A stretch of 26,258 nucleotides of DNA from an uncultured Selenomonadales bacterium. Its GTDB lineage: Bacteria > Bacillota > Negativicutes > Selenomonadales > Selenomonadaceae. The position numbers were made by a program, and so were the translations under genes. Below the pieces are notes generated by a model. That model did no database searches. It was not told the DNA's origin and saw nothing but the letters and a program-made list of their open reading frames with translations. This document shows, piece after piece, positions 14,207 through 24,405 of the stretch; positions within the stretch are counted from its first letter, which is position 1, and each line of letters opens with the position of its first letter. The stretch spans positions 1-26,258 of the forward strand of contig CAMVIO010000002.1 in assembly GCA_947167555.1 (NCBI GenBank), in the 5' to 3' direction.

Positions 14207-16105
14207 ATGTCTTCATTAGCAGTCGCCCTGACGGGCAATCCGAATACAGGAAAATCCACTATCTTCAACGAGCTGACCGGCGCGCGGCAAAAAATCGGCA
14301 ATTGGCCGGGCGTGACCGTGGACAAGAAAATCGGCTACCTCTCCCATCAGGGGCGAAACATTTCGGTGGTCGATCTGCCGGGTACTTACAGCGTCAACGC
14401 GCGCTCGCCGGAGGAAAAAATCGTCATTGACTACTTGCTGAACGAAAAACCCGACCTCGTGGTGGATGTGCTCGACTCGTCGAACCTCGAACGCAATCTT
14501 TATCTGACTATCCAACTCTTGGAGCAGGGAATTCCGCTGCTTCTCGACCTCAATATGCAAGACGAGGCGAAGCGTCATGGCATCCGCGTGAATACGGAAA
14601 AGCTTGGCGCGGCGCTCGGCATGCCGGTCGTGGAGACGACGGCGCGAAGCCGCGACAGCATCAAGACGCTGCTGGACGTCTTCACCTCCACCGTGATGGA
14701 AAAATACCAGTCCAGTGAGCGGGTGCGCGCCCATATCGCTAAAGTGGACGCGCTGAAAAGAAGCGGCCTTTCCGGCGAAGCGCTGGAAGAAAAAATCATC
14801 GAGGAACGTTACGCGTTCATCGACGCCGTGGTGGCGGACTGCGTGTCCGTGGCCGGCGTCGGTGCGGAAACCTCCGAAAAAATCGACTCGGTTCTGGCCA
14901 ACGGCTGGGCCGCACTGCCGATTTTCCTCGTCATGCTCTACGCGGTGTTCCAGATCACCTTTGAATGGATCGGCCAGCCCTTGGCCGACGCGCTGGACGA
15001 GTTCATCGGCGGCCCGGTGACCGACACGGTAACCGAGGCGCTGGAATCTTGGGAAGTCGCCGACTGGATGCAGTCGCTGATCCTCGACGGCGTTATCGGC
15101 GGCGTCGGCGGCGTGCTGACCTTCGTTCCGCTGATTTTCGTTTTGTTCTTCTGCCTGAGCTTCCTTGACGGCACCGGCTACATGGCGCGGGTCGCCTTCA
15201 TCACCGACCCGATCATGCGGCGCGTCGGCCTGACGGGCAAAGGCATCATGCCGCTGATGATGGGCTTCGGCTGCGCGGTGCCCGCCATCATGGGCGCGCG
15301 CGCGCTGGACTCGGAAAAGGACCGCATGACCTCGATTCTCGTGACGCCGTTCTTGACCTGCGGCGCAAAGCTGCCGATCATGGCGCTGTTCGCCGCGATG
15401 TTCTTCCCGGACAACGCCGCGAACGTCGTCTTCATCATGTATATCGTCGGCGTCGTCATGGCGATTGTCGCCGCGAAGCTCTTGGGCGGCTCGGTCTTCC
15501 AGGAGCAAGGCTCCACCTTTCTCTTGGAGCTTCCCCCCTACCGCATGCCGGACATGAAAACTGTCCTTCTGGAAACTTGGGACAAGGGCAAAGGCTATCT
15601 GATCAAGGCCGGAACCATCATCTTCGCAATGTCCGTCTTGATTTGGTTCCTCGGCAACTTTAATTTCAACGGCATGACGGAAGAAATGAACGAAAGCTTC
15701 CTCGCCGCCCTCGGAACGGGCATGTCGAAACTCTTCGTCTTCCATGGGTTTGACACTTGGGAAGCGGGCGCCGCCATTATCACGGGCATTTTGGCAAAGG
15801 AATCCGTTGTTTCCACGATGGGCATCCTCTACGGCGTCGGCGAAATCTCCGCCGAGGCGGAGGACGCGGTGGAAACCGCCGCGACGCTGATGCAGAGCGG
15901 CATGGCGACTACGTTTACTACCATGTCCGCCGTCGCGTTCATGGTCTTCTCCCAGCTCTACACGCCCTGCGTCACCGCCCTCGGCACAATCAAGAAGGAA
16001 ACCGGCTCGTGGAAATGGATGGGCTTCTCCGCCGCTTACATGTTCGCCATCGCTTGGGTTGTATCCCTGCTCGTCTATCAGGGCGGCAGGCTGATGGGAT
16101 TTTGA
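14207..16105 (+). CDS. feoB: FeoB, ferrous iron transporter with GTPase domain
   Basis: A 632-residue inner-membrane Fe2+ transporter. The N-terminal G domain has G1 GNPNTGKS (10-17), G3 DLPG (56-59) and G4 NMQD (116-119). A helical linker (about 150-235) follows. The membrane part has two Gate-type regions: GVLTFVPLIFVLFFCLSFLD with the GCAVPAIMGAR motif, and TPFLTCGAKLPI with its conserved Cys. It is shorter than the E. coli protein (about 770) because the C-terminal cytoplasmic part is absent; no FeoC follows. It is 50 bp after feoA. Confidence 0.97.
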   Translation: MSSLAVALTGNPNTGKSTIFNELTGARQKIGNWPGVTVDKKIGYLSHQGRNISVVDLPGTYSVNARSPEEKIVIDYLLNEKPDLVVDVLDSSNLERNLYLTIQLLEQGIPLLLDLNMQDEAKRHGIRVNTEKLGAALGMPVVETTARSRDSIKTLLDVFTSTVMEKYQSSERVRAHIAKVDALKRSGLSGEALEEKIIEERYAFIDAVVADCVSVAGVGAETSEKIDSVLANGWAALPIFLVMLYAVFQITFEWIGQPLADALDEFIGGPVTDTVTEALESWEVADWMQSLILDGVIGGVGGVLTFVPLIFVLFFCLSFLDGTGYMARVAFITDPIMRRVGLTGKGIMPLMMGFGCAVPAIMGARALDSEKDRMTSILVTPFLTCGAKLPIMALFAAMFFPDNAANVVFIMYIVGVVMAIVAAKLLGGSVFQEQGSTFLLELPPYRMPDMKTVLLETWDKGKGYLIKAGTIIFAMSVLIWFLGNFNFNGMTEEMNESFLAALGTGMSKLFVFHGFDTWEAGAAIITGILAKESVVSTMGILYGVGEISAEAEDAVETAATLMQSGMATTFTTMSAVAFMVFSQLYTPCVTALGTIKKETGSWKWMGFSAAYMFAIAWVVSLLVYQGGRLMGF

Positions 16106-16117
16106 GGTGAACTAATC

Positions 16118-16270
16118 ATGGCAACTTACATTTTAGGCGCTGTTCTCGTCGTCGCGCTTATCGCCGCCGGACGCCACATCTACCGCAATTTCGCCGACGA
16201 CAAACACGACTGCTGCGGCACGGAATCCGGCTGCACGAGCTGTACAAGCTGCCCCCATTGCGGGAAATAA
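16118..16270 (+). CDS. FeoB-associated Cys-rich membrane protein
   Basis: A 50-residue protein with one N-terminal membrane helix (about 3-18, TYILGAVLVVALIAAG) and a cytoplasmic-size tail with six cysteines in the order CC-x5-C-x2-C-x2-C-x2-C (Cys32, 33, 39, 42, 45, 48). It starts 12 bp after feoB, with GAGGTGA upstream. Such FeoB-associated Cys-rich proteins are known next to feoB in Firmicutes; a role in iron binding or handling at the exit of FeoB is inference. Confidence 0.88.
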   Translation: MATYILGAVLVVALIAAGRHIYRNFADDKHDCCGTESGCTSCTSCPHCGK

Positions 16271-16281
16271 GCAGACATAAA

Positions 16282-16326
16282 GAATCCCTTCGCTCGGTCT
16301 TTCGACAAAGTGAAGGGATTTTTGCT
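16282..16326 (+). terminator. feo operon terminator
   Basis: GAATCCCTTC / GAAGGGATT stem with a 20-base loop, followed by TTTTTGC. It lies just past the small Cys-rich gene. Confidence 0.8.
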
Positions 16327-16335
16327 TATTTGTTA

Positions 16336-16905
16336 TTATTTGATAATCTCCAATTCCTCCAATAATGCGAAGTCAATATGTGTGGAAAGCTCCGGATGGC
16401 GTTTCAGGTAATTCTGGTGTTCCTCCTCCGCCGGATGGAAGCTTTTCAGCCGCATGGCCTCCGCGTAGCACTGTCTCGGGCCGTTCGGATCGTGGTTCGG
16501 ATCGTTGACAGTCAGCGCCGCATTGGTGGCGGCGGGGACTTTTTTGCGGTTGCGGATGAAGTTCATATGGTAATCCACAATCGGCGCGTCCTCTGCCGAA
16601 GCGTAGTAAACGCCGCTCCGATACATCGGCCCTTCGCATTTTCCCTGTCGATCCTTGATATACGGATTGATCACAGTGAACAGGATGTCCATCAGCATCG
16701 AGAGGTCGACTTTTTTCGGGTCAAAGCTCACCTCGACGCCCATTGCCGCTCCGGTTTGGCCTCGGATCACATCCTCGTACTGCGGTGCCTCGACCTCGGC
16801 ATTGATATATCCCGCCGTCGTGTCCACGACGCCCTGCACTCTGGAGAATACCTCCTGAAGCTCATGGAAGCTCCCACCCGCGAAGTAGATTTTTTTCGTG
16901 TACAT
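16336..16905 (-). CDS. MsrA-family protein lacking the catalytic cysteine
   Basis: A 189-residue protein of the peptide methionine-(S)-sulfoxide reductase fold. Family parts present: YFAGG (7-11), PQYEDVIRGQTG (41-52), VEVSFDPKKV (58-66), MYRSGVYY (94-101), and FHPAEEEHQNYL (156-167). The usual GCFWG active site reads GSFHE: the nucleophilic Cys is Ser12 (codon AGC) and Trp is His. The Asp of the GxDxGxQYRS-type loop is Cys90 (GKCEGPMYRS). The expected Glu58, Tyr43 and Tyr95 remain. It is therefore unlikely to be a normal reductase; it may be inactive, use another residue, or bind Met sulfoxide. The Shine-Dalgarno GGAGGGGAGG is strong. It lies downstream of the meaB terminator. Confidence 0.85.
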   Translation of the reverse strand: MYTKKIYFAGGSFHELQEVFSRVQGVVDTTAGYINAEVEAPQYEDVIRGQTGAAMGVEVSFDPKKVDLSMLMDILFTVINPYIKDRQGKCEGPMYRSGVYYASAEDAPIVDYHMNFIRNRKKVPAATNAALTVNDPNHDPNGPRQCYAEAMRLKSFHPAEEEHQNYLKRHPELSTHIDFALLEELEIIK

Positions 16906-16925
16906 ACAAACCTCCCCTCCTTTTC

Positions 16926-16957
16926 AAAAACAGCGCCGCCATTGGCGACGCTGTTTT
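16926..16957 (-). terminator. Terminator after meaB
   Basis: A long stem AAAAACAGCG+CGCC / GGCG+CGCTGTTTTT with one mismatch and a 3-base loop, starting 3 bp past the meaB stop and followed by a T run on the minus strand. It ends the mut operon ahead of the MsrA-like gene. Confidence 0.8.
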
Positions 16958-16960
16958 TGA

Positions 16961-18148
16961 TTATTTTTGTGTCTCCGGATGAAGCAGATCGACGTGGCGC
17001 TTGGCCGCCCGTTCGATGTCGAACATATTGATCAGCTCTGCCACTGCCTGCGTCGGCGAAATGACGCCCTTCAGGACGGCTTCCTTGATCTCGGGCATAC
17101 GCCCCTGAATCACGGGATCGTCGAAGAACAGGTTGTGCAGATGCTCGTCGACCATGCTGTGCACCCAATCGAGGAGCTGCTCCTCACGACGGCGCTGGAA
17201 CACTCCGGAATCATGCGTTACCTTCTCGAAAGCGCGAATGATGTCCCAAAGCTCCTTGAGCCCCGTCTTTTTCAGCGCGGAAGCAAGATAAGCGTGGGTC
17301 TGCCAGCCTTCGGTGGCCGGACGGATGAATTCGATCATGCGCTCATACTCGCCGCGCGTGACCTTGGCCTTGACATAGTTGTCGCCGTCCGCCTTGTTGA
17401 CCACGATGGCGTCCGCAAGCTCCATGATGCCTTTCTTGATTCCCTGAAGATCGTCGCCTGCGCCCGTGAGCACCACGAGCATGAAGAAATCGACCATCGA
17501 GCGCACCGTGGTCTCGGACTGGCCGACGCCCACCGTCTCGACGAGAATCACATCATAGCCCGCCGCCTCGCAGAGCAGCATCGTCTCGCGGCTCTTCCTC
17601 GCGACGCCGCCGAGCATTCCCCCCGCCGGGGAAGGCCGGATGAATACCTCCGGCCTTCTCGACAGGGTTCCCATACGGGTCTTGTCGCCGAGTATCGAGC
17701 CCCGCGTGACGGAGCTGGTCGGATCGACCGCGAGCACCGCGACGTGGTGCCCCATGTCGCAGAGCATATTCCCGAACGCTTCAATCAACGTGCTCTTGCC
17801 TGCGCCCGGAACGCCGGTGATACCGATTCGGAGTGCCTTTCCCGTCTTCGGGAGCAATCCTTGGAGAACGCGCTGGGCTCTCGGGAAATGCGAGGGGTTG
17901 TTGCTCTCGATCAGCGTGATCGCCCGCGAGAGCATGACCCTGTCGCCGTTCCCGATTCCATCCACGTATTCGTCAACCGTGGGTTCCCTCCGACGCTTCG
18001 GCTTCAATGCCCCGCTTTTGATGGCGGGATTCACGTTGCCGATGGTCGTATCGGTGATACCTTCGATGCCGCTCATTACGCCGCACGCGAATTTATCGTC
18101 GTTTTCCTCGGGCGCCCACTCCGGTTTTGAGGTCGTATACTCGGGCAT
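16961..18148 (-). CDS. meaB: MeaB/ArgK-type GTPase, chaperone of methylmalonyl-CoA mutase
   Basis: A 395-residue G3E-type GTPase that protects methylmalonyl-CoA mutase and gates loading of adenosylcobalamin. Walker A GVPGAGKST (112-120), the LAVDPTSSVTRGSILGDKTR switch region, VETVGVGQSE and the NKAD base-recognition motif are intact. An N-terminal extension of about 60 residues precedes the core (not seen in the shortest family members). It starts 4 bp after mutB, so it is translated from the same message. Confidence 0.96.
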   Translation of the reverse strand: MPEYTTSKPEWAPEENDDKFACGVMSGIEGITDTTIGNVNPAIKSGALKPKRRREPTVDEYVDGIGNGDRVMLSRAITLIESNNPSHFPRAQRVLQGLLPKTGKALRIGITGVPGAGKSTLIEAFGNMLCDMGHHVAVLAVDPTSSVTRGSILGDKTRMGTLSRRPEVFIRPSPAGGMLGGVARKSRETMLLCEAAGYDVILVETVGVGQSETTVRSMVDFFMLVVLTGAGDDLQGIKKGIMELADAIVVNKADGDNYVKAKVTRGEYERMIEFIRPATEGWQTHAYLASALKKTGLKELWDIIRAFEKVTHDSGVFQRRREEQLLDWVHSMVDEHLHNLFFDDPVIQGRMPEIKEAVLKGVISPTQAVAELINMFDIERAAKRHVDLLHPETQK

Positions 18149-18152
18149 AATC

Positions 18153-20353
<2,201 letters not shown>

Positions 20354-20357
<4 letters not shown>

Positions 20358-22552
20358 TCAATCATCCCTTTCTTCTTCTGCAGGAACCGCAGGATCTGGT
20401 AGCAGTTCGCCTTGACCGAAATGAAATCGTCAACGCCCGCATCTTTATAAGTCTGCTCAAGGTCTTTCGGAGCCGCGCCCGCGAGGTAGATCGTCGCGTT
20501 CGGCAGCGCCTTCTTGAGCTTCGGCGCAAGATCGGGAACAATCTCCGGATAGGTCTTATCCGTCGAGCAGATAACGGCGACGTCGGCGCCGGACGCCTTC
20601 GCGGCCTCTGCGGCCTCGTCCGTCGTCTTGAAGCCGTTGTTCAGCTCCACCTGGAACTCACCGACCTGCAGGAAGCTCGTCGAGAAATCGGCGCGCGCCT
20701 TGTGCTGCGGAATCGGACCCATATTCGCGAGGAACACCTTGACGTTGTCGCCGTTATGCTCCTTCTTGTATTTCTCCGTCGCCATGCGGAGGTCTTCATA
20801 GCGCTCGCTCCAGCGATGCGGCTCGATGACCTTTACGCTCTCCGGATCGCCGCCTTTGTTCAGCGCCTTGCGAATCTCGGCGATTGTCGCACCGGCCTGC
20901 GCCGCCGCGATCGCTGCGTCGACTACAGCACCCTCGTCGGCCTTCGCCAGCGCGTCCAGCGTCTCCGCCTTGTGCTTGTCGTCGATATCCTTCAGATACG
21001 CCTCGATGTCAGCCACACGCTGCTTCTTCAACGCCGCATGATCCTCCTCGCGGCGATCGAGCAGCTCTTCCGTCATGTTCGGATACATGTTGCTGCCGAC
21101 GATGCGGTCTTTGCGAAGCTCCAGCGCCTTGAAGCGCGCTTCCAGCGTCTTCGCGATCTCCGCCTGCGGATAGCCTTCGAGCAGCGCCTTGACGATGCCG
21201 CCCTTGGCCTCAATATTCTGGAACTCCGCCCAGATCTTTTCCTTGATCTGCTTCGTCAAAGACTCGACAGCCCAGGAACCGCCGGAGGGATCGATCGGCT
21301 GCGTCAGGCCGAACTCGTCCTGCAGCATGATCTGCATGTTGCGCGCAATGCGACGCGAGAACACGTCGCCCTTGCGGATCGGCTCGTCGAAGACGGAGCT
21401 CTCATAGGAATCAATGCCGCCGACAACGCCGGAGAAGATTTCCGTCGTGTTGCGGAGCATATTGACATACGGGTCGAAGACGGTCTTGAAGAACAGAGCC
21501 GGACGCCCGTGAACATGCATCGCGCCGTCCTCTTCCTCGCCGCCGAAGGCCTTGATGATGCTCGCCCAGATTGGACGCGCCGCGCGCAGCTTCGCAATCT
21601 GCATGAAGAAGTTCGCGCCCATGGAAACGCCGAACATGATCTGGCTCGCGGCTTCCTTGATCGTCAGGCCGCGCTCCATCAAAGCACGCAGATACTCGAC
21701 CGCAATCGCGATGATATAAGCCGTGTCCTGTACGTCGTTGGCGCCGCCGCGGCTGAACACATCGTCGCGGACCATGACCGTGCGAAGACCCGGAGCGTTC
21801 TTCAACGCCCATTTCGCCGTCTCGGCCATCTCGTCATAAAGCTGCTTCAGCGGAGCGATGCCCTTGCCCTTACGTACGAGCTGTCCGATCGGGTTCGCGC
21901 CGATAAAGCCTTTGAGGTCCGCCGTCTTCTGGCCGGACGCCTTCATCGTTCCCGCAACCATCGCGAGCATCGGCACAGCCGACGCGCCGCCGTAAATGTA
22001 AAGCGGATACTCATTGAGCTTCAGACCGTCCAGCGTCACATGCATATCGTCCAGCGTCGTGATGCTTGTGCCGTCGTCGCCGACCTTCTCCGCATCCTTC
22101 GCGTCGACGTTCTGCAGCGTCGCCGCGTCGAGACGGATATTGTAAACGGTCGAGCCTTTCGCGACCTCGAACTTCAGCAGCTCGTTGTTCTCCTTCGGCA
22201 GCGTCTCGTCGCAGGACTGGGCGACGCCCCAAGGCTTCTTGACATACCCGCTGACATTCGCGCCGCGCAGATAGTCGCCCATGCCCGGGAACGAATTCTT
22301 CGGCAGTATGTCCTCCGTGTGCTTACGCGTATACATCGGTTCAAAGGTGATGTCCTCGTAAGTCTTCGTGAACATGACCTTCTCAAACGGCGCTCCCTTC
22401 AAAAGCGCTTCGCAAGCCACCTTCCATTCCTCGTCCGTCGGCGGCGTAAACTCGTCCAACGGTACTTCAGGGAAGTCCGTCTTGCTCTCCGCCTGCTTAA
22501 GGATTGCTTGCAGGTCGAGCTCGCCCTCGGGAGCTTTCTTTGCTTCTTCCAT
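20354..22552 (-). CDS. mutA: Methylmalonyl-CoA mutase small subunit
   Basis: A 732-residue partner of MutB, related over its full length. It has the barrel and a degenerate C-terminal flavodoxin-like domain in which the DxHxxG motif is replaced (MGPIPQHKARADF), as expected for the non-B12-binding subunit. The ATG at 22552 has GGAGGG seven bases upstream. A longer in-frame reading to 22819 runs through the terminator and riboswitch and is not coding. It overlaps mutB by 4 bp. Confidence 0.96.
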
Positions 22553-22583
22553 CAGAACCCTCCTTTGCAAAATAGAAAACCAA

Positions 22584-22615
22584 ATAAAAAATCTGTCCGC
22601 GAAAGGCGGGCAGAT
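22584..22615 (-). terminator. Intrinsic terminator in the mutA leader (riboswitch expression platform)
   Basis: AATCTG-c-CCGC / GCGG-a-CAGATT stem (one mismatch, short loop) followed by TTTTTTATTT on the minus strand. It ends only about 30 bp before the mutA ATG and after the cobalamin riboswitch, so it is well placed to stop transcription before mutA. Confidence 0.75.
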
Positions 22616-22774
22616 TAACTGGCTGATGCAGTGGGGCTCGTTTTCAGGCCGCTCGAAAACTCCGGCATAAAAAAACCGGAAATGCTGAGCCAAAACGCTC
22701 GCCCGTGAATCTCCAGATCCCCTCCCCGTCTTTCGCAGGTGCAAGCGCCCGAAGCTCTCGGACGCTAACGGCGA

Positions 22775-22970
22775 TCGCAGGACAGGCAGGTCTTCTGGCT
22801 TAGGTTCATCGCGCTTCATCGCCTTCCCAAAGCTCTCGCTCCAGTGGCAGTTTGATGATCGCTCCCCATACAGCGGCGGGACCGCTCCGGATTAGCGGAA
22901 CTATAGCAAGTCAGTTCCTTGACCGGATTCCCTGATAGGTTTTCACACCTGTCCCCACGCTATTCCGTTG
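22775..22970 (-). ncRNA. Cobalamin riboswitch upstream of mutA
   Basis: Conserved parts are readable on the minus strand in order: GGTGTGAAAACC near 22950, AGGGAATCCGG, GGTCCCGCCGCTGTATG (near 22880), GCCACTGG, GGGAAGGCG, and the B12 box AAGCCAGAAGACCTGCCTG (22783-22801). Together these identify the adenosylcobalamin-type riboswitch aptamer. About 160 nt with further hairpins (for example GTTTTC/GAAAAC) separates it from the terminator ahead of mutA. The whole 22553-22978 leader contains no gene. Confidence 0.92.
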
Positions 22971-22978
22971 TCGTTTTT

Positions 22979-23007
22979 AGTTTATTCCTAAAAGTGAATT
23001 TTGTCAA
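22979..23007 (-). promoter_or_regulatory. Promoter of the mut operon leader
   Basis: Minus-strand TTGACA (23007-23002), 17 bp, TAAACT (22984-22979). It places the transcript start directly at the 5' end of the riboswitch. Confidence 0.75.
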
Positions 23008-23061
23008 TCAAAAACTCTATTTATGCGAACAAACAAATCTATTATAAATTATTTCACAAAT

Positions 23062-23091
23062 AAAAAGCGCCTGACGATAAACGCCAAGCGC
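23062..23091 (-). terminator. Terminator of the yggS-DUF445 operon
   Basis: Ten-bp stem GCGCTTGGCG / CGTCAGGCGC (with G-U pairs) and a 5-base loop, followed by TTTTTATTTG on the minus strand, shortly after the last DUF445 gene. Confidence 0.8.
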
Positions 23092-23106
23092 GTATATGTA
23101 TCACTG

Positions 23107-24405
23107 TCAAAGTAATCCTTTCGCCGCCGTCGACATCAGGAACAAAACCAACCCCACTATTGCGCCGACGACGGAGCCGTTCATACGAATCCAGAGCAGA
23201 TCAGGTTCAACTTTTTCGTACACGATAGCGTTCAGCTTTTCGTCGGTCATATTGCCGAGCACTTCCCGCACGATCTCCGCGCTCATGATTTGCGCCTGCA
23301 ACGCGCTGCGGCGCACCACATCTTCAATCAGCGCGTCCAGATTCGCCCCGATGCTTTCGTCCGTGCGGAAAAGCGACAACCAACGCGAGACCTCGCTTTC
23401 CACCAGTCCGTCAGTCGTCGCGCGAAGCTCCGGCTCCGTCGTCGCCGGAAGGTCGTTTCGCAGCGTACCAACAAGCCCCGTAATTCCCTTTTCAATCACG
23501 TCGTCCAACGGAATCGCCCGCAACAGTTCGCCCCGAAACGCCGAAAAAGCTTCCTGCGCCGCCGCATCCTGTCCGAGCGCCGCCAAACGGTCATAAAATG
23601 TCGTACGCAAACGCCGTCCGATCTCCGAGTTCTCCTGCTCCGCTTCGTCAAGGACGTGAATAGCTTCCTGCTGCGCGCATTCCGCCAGGTCGTCAAAATT
23701 GATCACGTTCATCGCCGACGCAAAGCCGGCTAGTAGGTTCATCAACAATCCCGCGCCCTCGAGCTTTTCCTCCCGAATGCGCGCAAAAAGCTCCGCCAGC
23801 CTTTCCTTCGTTTCGGGGCGTTCCGCCAAATCACGGAAATACGCGATTGCCGCCCCGAAAAGCCGATTGTCGTTTCCGCCGTCGCGAAGCCATGACGCAA
23901 GACCGTCCAACACACTCTCCAACGGAACGGAAAGAACCGCGTGACGTATCCGCGCCGCCAGATCCCGAGACCGCTCCGCGGCATCGACATTTTTCGCCGC
24001 GTCGCCGATCATGCCCCGCACAGATGTGCAAAGCCCACTCCGTATCGCGCCGCCCTCCAGCCAGCGAAGAAACAGTCCTTTCCAATCGTACTGCTCCGCC
24101 AGTCCGAACAATTCCCGTCTCGAAAAGAACTCGCGCCGCACCAGCTTTGCCGCCGCCTCCATGAATTCCGCCCGACGTCTCGGCAACAGTGCCGTATGCC
24201 ATGGGAATCCCAGCGGCTTCTCAAAAAGCGCCGTCACCGCGAACCAGTCCGCCACGCCGCCGACCAGCGCCGCCTCCGCACAAAAAAGCGCGCCACGCGC
24301 GAAAACGCTTCCCGGAAACGACAGATACAGGCACAGCGTAAAGGCAAACACCACCGCAGCGAAAAGCAGCGTCTTGTCCGCTTTGTTCCAATTCGACCAC
24401 GGCAT
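23107..24405 (-). CDS. DUF445 family membrane protein (second of a tandem pair)
   Basis: A 432-residue protein of unknown function. An N-terminal pair of membrane segments contains GGVADWFAVTALFEKPLG. A long helical, charged soluble region follows (about 80-390), and the C-terminus ends with WIRMNGSVVGAIVGLVLFL, a last membrane helix. These two ends are the DUF445 hallmarks. I place the start at the ATG at 24405, which overlaps the preceding gene's stop as TGATG; a GTG at 24414 is possible. It is paralogous to the neighbouring gene. Function is not known; a role at the cell envelope is inference. Confidence 0.88.
   Translation of the reverse strand: MPWSNWNKADKTLLFAAVVFAFTLCLYLSFPGSVFARGALFCAEAALVGGVADWFAVTALFEKPLGFPWHTALLPRRRAEFMEAAAKLVRREFFSRRELFGLAEQYDWKGLFLRWLEGGAIRSGLCTSVRGMIGDAAKNVDAAERSRDLAARIRHAVLSVPLESVLDGLASWLRDGGNDNRLFGAAIAYFRDLAERPETKERLAELFARIREEKLEGAGLLMNLLAGFASAMNVINFDDLAECAQQEAIHVLDEAEQENSEIGRRLRTTFYDRLAALGQDAAAQEAFSAFRGELLRAIPLDDVIEKGITGLVGTLRNDLPATTEPELRATTDGLVESEVSRWLSLFRTDESIGANLDALIEDVVRRSALQAQIMSAEIVREVLGNMTDEKLNAIVYEKVEPDLLWIRMNGSVVGAIVGLVLFLMSTAAKGLL

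Noticed and set aside
16870..16875. Selenocysteine at the MsrA active site
   Set aside because: The codon is AGC (Ser), not TGA, so the residue is a true serine.
22553..22819. In-frame N-terminal extension of MutA by 89 residues
   Set aside because: The region is the riboswitch tail and an intrinsic terminator; the ATG at 22552 has a good Shine-Dalgarno and gives the family length.
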